This document shows positions 15,185 to 30,600 of a stretch of 64,000 nt of DNA, one piece after another. The DNA is taken from positions 40,007,945 to 40,071,944 of the forward strand of contig CM034599.1 in NCBI GenBank assembly GCA_020091685.1, in the 5' to 3' direction. Numbering within the stretch: the first letter of the stretch is position 1; each line of letters opens with the position of its first letter. A program made the translations under genes and the position numbers. Under the pieces are notes generated by a model. The model was not told where the DNA came from. It worked only from the letters and a program-made list of their open reading frames with translations, and did no database searches. The stretch comes from Lutjanus erythropterus. Lineage: Eukaryota > Chordata > Actinopteri > Lutjaniformes > Lutjanidae.

Positions 15185-18100
15185 GCCTTCTGTATATCCC
15201 TACATTTCTTCCTTACTTTAAAGTACCCTGTGCAGCTTCTGATTACTAGTGAGGCAATGTTTTCATTTTGTTCATTTGCGTCTAGCACAAGCCTGCAGTC
15301 CTCATTCCTAAGTCATCAAATTCTGATGTTCTGTCAGGGGTGGACGTAAACTACTCACAGATACTCAAATTACTGTAATTAAGTAGTTTTTTGGGGTATT
15401 TATACTGCCATAAGTCTGTACTTTCACTCATAAGTATTGATTACACTATGTAATCTACTTAGTTACTTTTAAAATCAGGTGATCTGATCACAAACAGGCC
15501 AATGGAACAATGGGATGCACACGGAAAACAAAACGCTGCCATAGCACAAGTTTGGTGTAGGGATGTTAATGATAAATTGTTAATTATTAAATGCAGTTAG
15601 ACATTTAACCAATTAAAAATGTATTCATGGATATATAGTAGAGCTGAACTAATCAATTGTTTAATTCTGCAACTATTTTGACAATTGATTAAACGTTTTC
15701 AGTAATTTTTTAATTAAAAGTGTCCAAATTCTCTGATTTCAGCTTCTTAAACATGGATATTTTCTGGTCTGTTTACTCCTCTGACATTTTTTTTTGTGTT
15801 TTGGACAAAAGAGGACACTTAAGGACGTCATCTTGGGCTTTGGACAACAGCGATCAAAATTTTTTTGACATTTTTCAGACTGAAAGACAGATAGATGAAT
15901 AATTGATTAATTTAGAAAATAATCGACAGATTAATCCATGATTACAATGATTAGTTGCTGAAAATTTTTGAAAATGAGAAAAAAAAAACTGTTTTGTATC
16001 TCATCAGTTATCACTGATTAATCGATTGTTTGCATTTTTAAATATCGGTTCAGGAAAATTTACAAAGTTTGCAACCCGTGGACAGACTGTGAGCACTGAG
16101 CAGAACACAGACAGAATTTGGAGTAATTTAGTCAGAAGAATTGGAGAAACATAACTCCTATCAATAATATATTGAACATCAATGGTTAAAAAGTAACTAA
16201 TACTCTGAGTAGTTTTTAGAATTAATACTTTGTACCTGTCCTTGAGTATTTTTCTAACACCAGTACTTTTACTTGTAATTGAGTAATATTTTAGTAATGT
16301 AACAATACTTGTACTTGATCATAGATTTGAGGTACTCTGTATACCACTGCGTTCTGTCTCATACAGACACCCTGTAGCAGCTCTGTGAGATACACCAGAC
16401 TGTCAAGTTACTTTAACCCATCTGTGTCAGGTGACATCATCCAAAGAGTGAAAAAGTCAACATGATAAGATAAGATAAACTTTACTGATCCCACATTGGG
16501 GAAATTCACATGTTACAACAACTCAACAAAGTACAGATAGAAAAGATCAGGTAAAAAATAGAAATATAAAAGAACAAAAATATAAAAAATATCGATTCTA
16601 AATCTGAAAAGACTATACAATATATGAAGGAGGTTGACAGGATAGAAACAAACAAACACAGGACTTTCACCCAGGAGACTGGAGTTTATGTCCTATGAAA
16701 AACATTAAAAACCAAAACATTATCAAGTTTTAATGTAGGCAACGTTAGTTCATATTCGCCATCTTTTTTTTTTTTTTTTTTTTTTTAAGTTCCTGCAGAT
16801 GGCACAGTTGATCAAGGCAGCATGTTCTTGTGTTGCTAGCATCATTACTAGCAAACAAATTTCTACCTGCCTCAGATCTTTCAAGCTAATTGTACTGTAA
16901 ATATTTTACTTTCTATACGTGCAGTGTGAGGACTCAGGTCATGGCTTGGCCATCAGACTGCAGTGCAGTTTAGTAGGAGGACTAAATGCAAAAGCTAAAC
17001 AGAAGCTGGATTTATATAACTCCACAGGGCACCTTTGGAAAGACACAAAGGATAAGTGACATAATTGTTGAATAACCTCAAACAACACAGAGGATCATGG
17101 TTAGCCTCCAGATGAATACTGAGCTTCTGCATTTCCCTTCTATGTTTTCTGCATGTTGTATTTTTTCCCTTCCAGAATGACAGTTTCTGCTTTGTCCTGT
17201 CTGCATTTTTAGGTCTTGTTAATTTTTGACACACGGCTTGACAGACACCCCAAATTCAGTCTCTGTAAAATGGTTACATTTAGACACCAAAACTACTTGG
17301 CTAGCTGTATATTAAAACTCCAGTCTCCTGGGTGAAAGTCCTGTGTTTGTTTGACCCATCTATCCTACCCAGAATCTAGATTATAAATCTATATTTTTTA
17401 TATTTTCATTCTGACAGAAGATCAGTATTGGACCACTTGGAGAATGAGAACACGCTTGCTTGTGCTGGATGTAAATTAACAAAACAAAGGGGACTTTGCT
17501 TCACTAGTGTTCAGCGCATAAGTCATGAGCTTTGTCTTTACACTGCAGATGTACTCATACAGTCAGAGTTGGAATTAAATGACAACTTTTGTTTTTTTAT
17601 TAATTCAAATTTTTTGGTGCATTACAGCTTTACACATCAAATGAGACATTCCCTCTGCACAGATAAAAATAAAAACATAATGGCTACAGAATAAAAGACA
17701 TCCATACAAGGCAGGGCACAGCACTAGAAAAAAGAAAATAAATAAGTAAAAATACAAAAATAGGCAGAGGAAGACAAAACAGCAATCATATTTCAAGGGT
17801 TTCACTGTAATATAATTCCAAACTGGCTGGATGAACCATTCTTTAATTTCTGCAGTTTGGTTTATTTAAAATACCTGAGTATTGTTCAGCTGTAATGACC
17901 ACAGCCATAACAACTGAGAATTCCTGTCTTGACATGTTGTGTAGTTGTTATCTGTCTCCTGAAAACACTGACCTTTCTAAAATCATATGGTGTACATCTG
18001 ACTGTAAAAAGGCTTCCTGGCAGCGCGTCATACAGCAGCTATGTGGGTGATCCAATCCTGTCCTAACCCATCAGCAAAATGCAGTGAAGAAGAGAACTGT

Positions 18101-21100
18101 TAGAACAATGCAAGTTGATAAATATTCAAAAAAGTGCCATTACAAATGTTTAAGGATGAAGGAAATGCATTTAACATTTTTGCCAGGCTTCAAGGACACA
18201 CGCAATGTAATTTAGTAGAACGACTATATGCAAAAGCTAAACAAAAGTTGGATTGATATGATAAGTGATGTAATTGTTGAATTATCTCAAAAATCCCAAA
18301 CAACACAGAGGATCATTGTAAGCCTCTAAGATGAATATTGAGCTTCTGTATTTCCCTTCTATATTTTTTGCATGTTGTATTTTTTTCCCTTTCAGGCCAG
18401 GAGCAGTGAAAACTGAAATAATGCACATCAGCTGAGTGCTGTTACTGTGCTGTGAAATCGTGCAGCCTGGAGGAGGAGGGCAAGCTTTCCCTCCTCTACA
18501 TGTGAGCTTGAGGCCAAGTGGATTCTGCAGAGGCACATCTCATGTTAGCTGGAGGCCATGTTGATGCTGTTGTCCTCTGCCTGCAGGTCAATGCAGTAGT
18601 GCTGTGTCGGGTTGTCATGGTGACCGTTTCCAGCGCTCGCCGGCGCGCTAAGATGCTCAGTCCAAGCTCGGCATCAAAGATGCAGACCTTTGACCTCACC
18701 TGGTGAGATACAATGGCTCCTCAAGCTCTCTCTGTCACTCTCTCTCTCTCCTCCTGCTTTTTGTGCTCGTTCTTTCATCACTCTGTTTCTCTCGTGCGCC
18801 CACTCGCTCTCACACTCTCTCTCTCACGCACACGTTTCCTTTTTGGTCGAGCCAGCCGTAGTCAATAGAGGCAGTGTGAGAGAGTTTAGGCTCGGGAGGG
18901 TGCTGTGGGAGCTGTAAGGCCTTATCAGCTTAACACCTGGTCCCAACACAACCCAATGTGTGTGTGTGTGTGAGAGAGAGAGCTGCACCTTGAGTTTTGT
19001 CTTTACTTAAAACTACATTCTGCCAAAAATTCTGTTATTTAACAAAAGCTGCTGTGTTTCAGCTTCCGTCCAGCAGTGTTCAATTCTTCTGTATGTTCAG
19101 TGTCTAAATAACGAAGGTGAATTTAGGACAGCACCTTTAACGTTTGTGCCATTCACTGAACAAACCTAATTACAGAGGACTGTCTGAAGGCCTTTTTGTA
19201 GCATGTGTACATCCCTCAGTTTTGTTCTGGGGCCTTGACAACACAATTTCAAACTGAGCACAGAAGCCATCGCTAGTTCAGTTAAAGGGCGAGTCTGAAG
19301 ATGTTTTCCTAACTGTCAACAAATCCTGTAAAATGATTCACACCAACAATCTGTATATGTTATTCAAGAAAGCACAAATAATCTGATGGAAACTATTTTT
19401 CATTTTTCAATGCAAAGTTGCTCCTTATTATTTGGAAAAAGTCAGCTCAATGATTACCTCGGCATAATTATCATAACAATTAATGCAAAGGCAACCAATC
19501 CCCATGAATTCTGCATGACCTTGCAATTTTGTCCAATCGCCGCAACTTTTCCACAAAATTGACCAATCATTGTAGCTTCCCCTGATTTCCACCAATGACG
19601 CCCTACACAAATGTTATGTTTTTTATTTTGTCATGGGTACTGAAAAGTTTTTTTTAATGATGTTCATCAATGTTCTGAGAACTTTTATATTTCATAATTT
19701 TGTGCTTGTTAAGTTGGCTGAGGTTGAGCTCCACAAAGATTCTGCTTCTTTGTGGAATATCCACCGGTGCACTTCTACATTTAAAGTACAAAGAAAGCAT
19801 ATTTTGTCATAATTGTTGTAATCCTGAGCATGAGCCATTTGAGAAGGTTACCTGGAACACTCAGAACAAAGTGTGGTTTTATTCTCACTGGAACATGTTG
19901 CCTTTGATTTTTAGTAACTTATTCAAACAATGCAATTTTGACTCATGTCTGCAATCTCTTTGCAAAAAAATGCAGAAAAACATTTAAAAGACAAGTGTGC
20001 ATCTAGTGGTGGAATAAAATTGCAGTTAACTTGCCTGACAACCATGTAGGAGAATCTACGGTGGCCTTGAAACTCACAAAAAAATGTGAAAGACCATATC
20101 TAGATCCAGTGTTTGGTTTGTCCTCTCTGGGCTATTTCATGGACCCCCTCCCTCTGTAGATATTAAGGGCTCATTCTCTGGTAACAAAACCACAATGATT
20201 CTTACTTTCAGGTGATTATACAGGAATGTAAAAAATTTTATGAACATTATATCCATTTCAGCAAATAGATCCTCTTCAGTGTCACACACTTAACCTTTAA
20301 TGCACCAAGATGATCCCCTTTGTACAGATTTGCAAAACTTTTTTTTAATTTCAGTTCCTGAGTTTCTGTGTCCCCCAGTTAAAGGAGAGGTGGTGGTGGG
20401 TTGCTGTTCATAAGACTCGTTTAGCTAAAAATAACTGTAAATTCTTATACTGTAAATCCTCACTGTAAAATTTTTGCTGCTAATATTCTGTATAATCCAA
20501 TCCGCCACGTATGTATACATATATATACAAACCCAATCTTCGATCAGTATGAGGATGAGTAAATAAAGACTGAATTTTCATTTTTGGGTGAACTATCCCT
20601 TTAATGGTAGTGGTGGAAAGTATTTTTATTCAAGTACTGTTCTTAAGTACAATATTACGGTATGCTACTTTACTGGAGTATTTCCAGTTTGTGCTGCTTT
20701 ATACTTCACCACTGGTTCATGCTGAAAAAGGAGCGTGTCACCCAGTGCAGCAGTTCACTGCTGTGTTTTTTACTCGTTTTTGGACAACAATGGAACTCTA
20801 TGGCACTGAGGAGGAAGATATACCAGGCTTTGGATCAGTTTGGGTCTTTTTGTGGGATTTGTTGACAATAAGGAATATGTAGAATCTCACCAGGCTTTTA
20901 AAAAGAGCCAGCTTTAAGAGACATTTTTGTTTTGTTATTACAAAATTCTTATTTCCTATTATAGCCAGTTTGCATACATAATGTGTGATTGCCAGTCAGA
21001 GGCTGAATGCCATTTCCCTTTTCATTGTGTTGGATCTGTTGACGTTGCTATTGGTTACAGGATGATAGTACAAACATTTCTAGTAAACCTGCTGCAGCAT

Positions 21101-24100
21101 ACTTATGTATGCAAGAATCATTTCCTGCAGTAAAACCACAGGTGCTCGCTGTGGTGCTGCTGAATGATTTCTGATAAACCACACATAAATATTTCTGGCA
21201 AAATGTGCAATTGAAAGGGTCATTAAATATGTCACACAGTAGCAATCATAGTCCTTGCTTTTATCTTTTTTTAGAGCTACTTTCTGCCAGATAAATAGTC
21301 CAAATGACAACAATTGACAGCCAGGTCCATGAAGTCTAGAGAGTAATGGAAACAATGAGAGTATTGAGGCCAAGCATAAGGAGACAAAATGAGAGGAAGG
21401 AGTGTTTTTAATCTTGCATTTCGAGAATAAAATTGAAATGGTATTAAATTTTATCTTCAACATTTTGACTCATTTTTTTTTTATTCTCAACATTTTGACT
21501 TTATCCTCGACATTACCACGTCATTCTCTACATGCCATCTTCATTTTTCAACACACACACTTAATGCTCAACATTTACACTTCAGTCTTGGCATCTCGAC
21601 TTCATTCTCAACATCCCCATTTTGACTTTATTCTCAAATTTCCAATTCATTCTCAACATCTCAACGTCATTCTTAACATTTCATCTTCATTCTCGACATT
21701 CCCCCTTCATCCTTATATCCCCATTTCATTCTCAACTTTTCATCTTCATTTGCAACATTTACAGCTCATACTCAACATTTAGAATTCATTTTCGACATTT
21801 CAGCATCATTATTAACATTTATTTTCATTCTTAACGTTTCAACTTTATTCTCGACATTTTGACTTTAATCTCAAAATGCAGAACAAAAAAACTGTTTTTC
21901 CCTCTGATTTATTTTTTCTTTTGCCTGGCACTAAAACTGAAAGTTTGACTTCATCCTCTGCATTTCAACTTTATTCTCCACCTTTTGACTTTATTTTTGA
22001 CATTTCCACTTCATTCTCAACATTTTGACTTTATTCTCAAAACCTCCAAGTAATTTTTCCTCTGCCTGACACTAATACTGAGAGTTCTCGACATTTTGAC
22101 TTTATTCTTGACGTTTCAATTTTAATTTAATTTAATTTAAATTTAATTTTAAATACAAAATTAAAAAATAAAAATCTTCCTTCTCTCATTTCTCATGCCT
22201 GGCCCAAATACTCTTTCATAGGGGAAGGATGCTGATTCTTGATTTTATGAATGTAATTTTTCAATTCTGTGCCCACCACATATAAAACTCCATTCACCTC
22301 CACTGTATTCAGGCAGATGCAGAAATCTCAGAGGCAGACACTCAAAACCTGGACAAATAAAACCAAAACTATGTGTGATAAAAACTAGTTGAGATAAATG
22401 AGAAAATATGTTCTTTGTAATTTAGGTGAGCCCTCTCTTTAATGTACTGAATCACTTCAGTGATTTGCTGAATCACTCTGACAGTGCATTATGACAGTGC
22501 AGGATCACGCCATCTAAATCTTCCTCATACTGTTGAGTGTGAGGATTACACATAAATGGATCTATGTGCAGTGTGTATTAGTGAAATCTCTCTTTCAGTA
22601 TTTTGAGCACTAATGTGCTTTTTCAGAGATATACACAGGTGAGTACACTAGAATTAGCAGGTACTACTAATATGTCTAATGGCTGAGGAGAGACAATTTC
22701 ACATTCAAATAAAAAGGCCTTCAACCCAACATGCAGCAGCTCTCTTCCATCCACATTTTCTTTTCTCACGTTTGTCTTAGCCTGATGGAAATGCTACGGC
22801 GCCATTCCCCCTCTCGCTGGCTCCCTTCATTCCCTCACAAACACACTGAGAGTGCATGTGTGTGCCAGCTCTAGAGCGTTACATGAATTCAGGAGAGTAG
22901 AGGGAAAGCGACTTTCAAAAATAAAAGGGAAGAGAGGGAAGTGGGTGCTGGCTTTGTCCTTGTAGACACAGTGTAGTCTGAAAACTCAATCTTTCTACCC
23001 AGGTGCAGCAGTGTGACAACAATAGTGGTTTGAACAAAGGCAACCTTTTCCGCCTTGCCCCATGAAATGGTTATTGGCCGTATAAGCACCAGGATCATTG
23101 AAAGGATGATTGCAAAGGAACAGGAGCATGACTGTGGGAGGCGGTAAAATCTATAGCTGTGCAGAGATGTTTGATGAGGATTCAAGGAGGAAATATTTTA
23201 GAAGAAAACGCTGCTGGCTGCTTCAGTCAATACTCATGTTTTCTAAAATGCTCAACAAAGAGAAAGTATACAAAGTACTGAGGAATCAAAGTGTGCCACA
23301 ACACAATGAGAAGTTTTGTTTCAGTGTCTGTGAGACATCTGTATTGGAGAGTATAGAGATATGTGCACATATGATTCATGTATGTGCATTTTGTGTATGT
23401 TTGCAGGGCTGTGACGCGCCCAGTTCTCATCCTGCTGCCAGTGCTCGGTCTCACCTGGCTGTGTGGAGTGCTGGTCCATCTGTCTGTAGTAGTTGCCTAC
23501 ATCTTCATCGCTCTCAACTCCTTCCAGGTAAACAAAAGTCCATAATGTCTGCAAAAGTGTAATTGTATAAGGTACTTACTCATGGAAACTGGCACACCCC
23601 CAGTTTGAAGAAGCAGCAGGAGTACAAGTCTAGGAAACTAAGAATGTACAGCTGTCACTTTCCCTCACTATCAGACAGACTTTTCTCCACTCTCTCCAAA
23701 GTAATCAGACTCCTCTGGCAAAAAGAACATGGCAGTTCCTGTCAACTGCTACCTTGATTAGTTAATCGGTTTGTATTATTTCTGATGTTTGTGTTGTAAC
23801 ATGTTAGGTCAGTTTCAACAAGTTTGCACAGTAACACAGACAAATTAACAAGTTGAGGCAGCGGCAGACAAGAAACTCCTGTGTTCTGTGATGCAGTCTG
23901 GTGGCTTTGGAGTGATATTTGGTGATACATATATACATATATATATATATATGTGTGTGGATGTGTGTGGGTGTGTGTGTGTGTGTGTGTATAATATATA
24001 TAAAATATACAATACATACAATACAAATATTTAATTAATGAGACTTCATTAATAGTGAAGTAGGGAAGACCAGGGATGGTCATAACACTTTTTGTACCAG

Positions 24101-27100
24101 GACCTATAACTCACTTTTTATTTTTATACTAATTTCCAGCCTTTTCCCATGGATATGATTCTTTTTTGTGATGGTTCTAGATGGAAATTTGTTATTATTA
24201 ATGTTAAAATAACATGTTTATAATCATAAAATACATTTAACTGTTTCTCACTCTGGGTAATTCTAGATGAATCTAAAAATCAGATCACTGATGGTTGTTA
24301 TCCTACAGAAAAATACTGCAATACAGTTTACTACACACAGTGGAATCCATATTGATTAATATATAAATACATTTAAAAAAAAATCTGTTTTGGTGTAATT
24401 TCATATTTTAAAAGAAAAATAGAATAAATGCACTAATCTCTTAGTCTGGTCTTTATCATGAAAGATAATAGAATCAAAGGTGAAAATGACCGCTTGTGGC
24501 CATTCCAGTAGTTATCGAATTCTGGCACTTGTAGTAACTGATATTTTTGGGGGTATCTAAAATACATTTTGCTGCTGATCTTGTCCACAGAAGTACACTG
24601 CTTAGCTTCCTACATCAGTACTGCTTCTCCATACCGGTGCTGACCACCATCTACTGTTGTTAATACACTGACTATGGTAGCACCTCATGCAACCACACAT
24701 CAAATAATCAGAAATATTCCTTCGATTATTTTCATATCTTTTTCTCATGCTTTTACTATCTGGATGAGGGTGTAATATTCAGGGTTATAAAAACAGGTTA
24801 TAAATATTCTAACCAATACTTGAATTATAATCATACAATATCAAGTTTTCAACATGGTACTAGTCTTTTCCTTTCTAACACACCAGCTGTTCATTTTGAT
24901 CATGAGCTTGTAAAGATTAGTAACTTGCAAACTTAAAAAAAAGAAATGGTATTATCATTACAGTCTCAACATCCTGTAAACCAGTCATTCCCAAACACTG
25001 GGTCGGGACCCACAGGTGGGTCACAGGAGATTTTTTTGAGGGTCTCCAAATAAATAAAAGACTGTGGAGGAAATTCTGCAAATTTAAGATTTATATCTGC
25101 AGTCCACCTTTCATAAACAATTTATATTGTTATACTAATGAGAAGAAAAAACAAGAGCCTGTTAATTCTGTCTAAATGCACTTATGTTGTCTCATTTATG
25201 AAGAAGGCTAAAATATCTTAAGTTGTTTTCTTGATAAGAGGAAATAAAAACAGTAAAATAGCTTGTTAACTCAGCCTAAATTAATTTATTCCTTGTATGT
25301 TTTCAACGTCAAGATAATATAAGGTGATCTGACAATGGCAGTAAAAAGGTCAGGAACATCCATTTATGCACAAATGAACTCTTACCAGAATTTATTGATT
25401 TGATTGATTTATGTGATTTGGGTTGTGATGGTTGGCAAAAAAATTGGTCCCCAGGAAAAAAAGGTTTTGGAAACACTGCTCTAAACTGCAAGTGCAATTG
25501 TCACAACTGTTTCATGGGACATAATAACTCTATTGAATGTGTGAAAAAGGTAGTAACTCGCCCAAAACATCTCATTCATGCTTCAAAACCAAGTTATTGT
25601 GTCTGTAAATTGTCCAATACCACCAAAATGAAAACTTGTTCTGTCATCATGTGAGCTGTACTCCTCAAAATGTTTAGATGTTTTTCACCATAACAGTCGA
25701 CCCTGGAAATGTTTCTTACAATATGAATCTCTGTTGTTGACACTGACTGCTCACAGTATTGTCCTATACAAGCATGTCAGTTTTGTCTTCTGAATGTGAC
25801 TCTATTGTGTATCACACTGAGCTTTTCTCAAGTTTATTGGGAAAAATCCATACAGTGCAGTTCTGTAGTACACAGTAAGATATGCACACATGCACAGTAC
25901 ATTTATTTTTGCATAAATGTGGTAAATGTACTGTAGACAGAAAATGAACCCTTGGTCTCTCGTGTAAAGTCTTACACAGAGAACAGCCTCAAAATGAAAC
26001 CATGTGACTCCTGCTTCGTTACTGTCACCTGGCAGCTCATTTACCAGTTTAGCAGACCTCACAAAAATGTTGTCATAAATATTCATGGAATATACATGCC
26101 TGTTTGACAGATTTTGATATTTGAATTGATCATTTTGGATGTGATGGCTCAAACAATGAAACAATGTTTGGTAGTTGTGAAGAGTTTGACAGTTTCACTG
26201 AAAATCAACTCATCTTTGTCAATTGTGTTTAGTCTTTTTCACACACATTCATTCAATTTGCTTGAATGAATGGGAAATTCTAATCTGTTATTTTCATTTG
26301 AGAATTGAACCCTTCGCTAAGCCCCACCTCCAAAGAGTAGCTGTCCAATCATAGCTTAGCAACCATAACTAGAGATTGAAGGTGTGCAGGAGGCTCTGAG
26401 AAGAGCAATACTTTCATGAGTCTGGACAGTGGCATCCAGACTCATGAAACCACAGGAGCACACGTGTGGCGAATGGATTAAACTCTGTCTTCATCTGCTT
26501 CAACATAAGCTACAAATATTAGCATGTCTGGCTAACTAACACTAGCTTACTAGCTGCAGTAACTTTACCTCCAGACAAACTTGTTAGATACCACTGCATC
26601 TGCATTTGTTCTGTGCGGGTTTGAGGAGGCGCTTCCTTTTCCCGTGTTAATGAGTGTATTTCTGTCATCTGTCATGTAGATATACCTGCTGTATTTCATC
26701 ATCCAACCAATGTTTGCTGAGATGTAAGCTAGCTTTAGCCCAGTCTTTTAGCATTATCATGCAGGCAGCTTTTAGATAACTTTACATAAACACTTTCACA
26801 GGGTTCTTGTTTTAAAAGGTGTCAGATGGAAACATTAAAACATCAGCTGGAGACTTCAGTTGACTCAAGTTGAGTTAGCATTAGCTTTTGGTAATTACAT
26901 TATTACTACAGCCCTAGAATTTCAGAACTTTGTTTTATGTCAACTTTTTACAACTTTTCATGAGTTAATGACTAGGCCTTAAATAGTCAATAAAGCAAAG
27001 TGTTATTCTATAATGAAATGCTAATTTAGGCGAAAAATCATTCCAATATCAAAAATAATGCATGTGTAATGCCTGTTGTTAGTGTTTTTTTAGCCCAGTG

Positions 27101-27434
27101 TGTTTTAAGTGACACCGTGTGCTGTCTGAGTGAGAATTGTCAGCAGTGTTTCAGTCAAACAAGCTTGTTTTGAACATGAAATGCCTCCATACTGCTCATC
27201 TGGTGTAATCCAAGTCTCTTAAACATGCCAAGTTGCCAAAAACATGTTTATTATGTTTGAAAACTGGTCGCCAACCCTAATGACTGAATATATGAACATA
27301 TGAACATAATTAATAGAAAATATCATAATAAATCATGTCAACTCATCAGTGCTGTGCATGTCTATATGGAGCTTTTTGTACACACATAATGTCTTTATCT
27401 ACTCATCTGCAGTTATAACTGTGCATTCACCGTA

Positions 27435-27485
<51 letters not shown>

Positions 27486-27626
27486 AGAAGGCAGTCAGGC
27501 CTTTGAACGACAGGTCAGACCACATCTACCTCCAGCTCTCCTCCCTGATAACGCAGCAGTTACTTCCTCTCTCAGACTCTCTTCCACACACTGTCCCTGT
27601 TTTTCTTACCCTTTATCTATTCTTTA

Positions 27627-27685
<59 letters not shown>

Positions 27686-30600
27686 CCTGGTCTTTTCATA
27701 CCCCTCTCACCCCACCATGCTATCCCCCCCGGTCTTTAATTATTAGAATGAGCTAGCCTCTGGGTGACCCCCAGAGAGCTGCTAGTTAATTTAGATTTAC
27801 TGCCAGTGTCCAAGTGAGGGCAGATAACACTACAGTAGGAGTTCTTCCTCATGGAGGTAGGAGGAGGAGGATTTCACAATAACAACCTTAACTGTACACT
27901 TAAGTCATTAACATAAAGCTAAAGAACCAGTGTGTAGGACTTAGTGGTATCTAGTTGTGAGGTTGTAGATTTCAAACAATTGAATACTGTTTGCCTAACC
28001 CTCCCCTTCCAAGCTGTAGAAAACTACTGTGGCCCTGAAACTTACAAAACATGTGAAAGACTGTATCTATAGCCACTGTTTGGTTTGTCCTTTCTGGGCT
28101 ACTGTAGAAACACTGTGGTCTCTACAGAAGAGGACCACCTCCCTCTGCAGATGAGGATTCATTCACGAAAACACAATGATTCTTTTTGCAGGTGATGCAG
28201 CTTCAGCAAAGGGAGAATTTAAAAAGTTTTTTTCCCAGAAAAACACACAACCCTCGATCAGCAGCCACTATTACATCACATGAAGCACAGGAAGTTTGTC
28301 TGTAGCCTAGAGAGCATTTATAAATAAGGAAAAACTGAAAACTCTTAGATGAACGTGTCCTTCAATAATACAGCCCATATCTGACTGTGATTATGCTTAC
28401 TGCGATTACAAGCGTAATCAGCCAATCATAATCAGAACACCGTGTCTACGTTGGCTTGCATCACTGCCTTAATCATATATGGGCAGATATCTGCTCCAAA
28501 ACAGCAGCCTCAGCAGGCCTGATCACTGTGATCTCTGTCTTCTCAAGCATGAACTGAGGGCTCCTGACAACAGCAGCAAGAACCAATCAGCTTCTCTCCT
28601 CTTCTACCCAATCAGCTACTACCCTCTTAGTTTTTCACATCCTCATTGTATATGCTGTAATCTATGTGTGCCTTTATATTCAGCGTGTGAATTTTTAGAT
28701 CAGTTTGATCAGAGTGTATAAACTACTTCATCATTTGTTTTTCTGATGAGAGGCTGATCTTAGTTCTGGGATATATGGCTTTAAAAAAGAATCTTAATTC
28801 TGTACCACCATATACAATATATATCTCGATATACACATTTTCTCTAAAATAACATACTGTAAATTCTCAAATAGTGCAGACATATGATGACCTTAGAGAA
28901 TATGATGCATTGCTGTACATTAATCCACATAACATGAGTGCAGCAGTAATATAAATCCAAAATCATCAAATATAAAGGAAAAAACACTGACAGGAAACAT
29001 TTTTCTATAATACTTAGGTACTTTTGCCTTAGTTAAGTTTAGAAGTGGAGTATGTTCAGCATCTTTTGCTTACATTAGCTTTTCATGGAGCTGCTGTGAA
29101 GAATTCAGGAATAATCAGGGATTTTTTATTTCTTTTCTGTGGCAGCACAACACCCAGCCTTTCAGTAATGTGATCTGAGCTGATCTACACACTTTATGGG
29201 TGACTAAGATAAAGTAACTGCCCCTCAGCAGAGACCAGTAAAAACACTGAAAACTGCAATATGACGATGTGGTGATCCGCCATATCCCTCATTAATTCAT
29301 TCTTGAATATAACAAATATAATTGAAATATAATATTGCCAGCATAACGTCATTGATTATGTAAATGTCTTGAAGGGATCAGTCAAAATCTGATGTTAATC
29401 GAGTGCTACGTTGATGACATATTTTTGTAAGCCAACCTCGAAGTTAGCATCGCTCTGTTTCCTTGAATTTTGGATTAGTGCAGAAAATAAGCTCTGTGGT
29501 AAACAAACCTTTGTTCAGCAAAATAAAGAAACAGCACTTTTAGGATTTTTGAAGCGTAAGAAATAGAAAGTTAGGTTACCCACACCACAGTTACATGACT
29601 TCACATAACCACCTCGTGTTCAGCGTGATTACACTTTTAATACATGTAAAAGCTTCATTTTATGTCATTAAACAAAACCTGACAATCTCTTCAGCTTGTG
29701 TTAACCACAGACCTTATTTCCAGCACCCATTCAAAAAACCCATAGAATACTGGGTTTTCGGACTGATTCCTGCAGCAGTCAATCACTGTTCTGTAAAGGT
29801 CACTGTCAAGGTTCATACAGTGAAATTGTTTAGACTAAAACCTCCTGGTAACTCCACTATCAGAGCTGTCAAAAATATTATTTCAGATGTTTAATCCTGT
29901 TTCCTCTGAAGGGTTTTCTCTGTCCTGTCAAGTTAATAACTACACTTTTTAATTTCTAGAGGACTAGAAGGGCACTCAGAAAGCACAGATCTCTGCCACA
30001 GCCAAATGCCCTCTTGCAATGCAAAGGAAAGTGAAAAACAATTTGTCCAAAATTTAACGGTTCTTCCTTGGCCCATGCTCCACCTCTCCACCAAGTTTCA
30101 TGAAAATTAGGCTGGTAGTTTTTCTGCTGACGTCACAGAAAACATAACCTGGAGGTAATAATACAACAGACAATAATGCAATCATCTGGACAGCTTGTGC
30201 CAACTTAAAAAGTAACTTATCCTACAGAGACCATTAGAGATGTGGTGCAGGTCTGGAGTTAGACCGTTAAACTGTTGTTCACCATTTCTGTGTTCAGGAT
30301 TTTTTTGGCGGACCTGAAACATGGCTCAGTGACATGCTGGAGCTATAACAACGCCACCTTACCCCAGAGTGACAAACTGAGAGCACACATTTGTAGTTAC
30401 TTTACACAATCTTCAATACAAATGTCAACTAAAGGTGTCCATATACTCTAACATAAGTGCTGGTCAGATGGTCGAACAGCCTCTGAACCCCAAGACAACT
30501 AACTTTCTGTAACTTTCTGTCTTTTTGAAATTTGCTAAACAACTATTCCTGTCACTTTTTATTCTTACAACAGAGTGCAACACTATGAATGCCTTCTATA

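Noticed and set aside
21402-21834. Open frames across the pyrimidine-rich array
   Set aside because: They result from the tandem repeat lacking stops in some frames.
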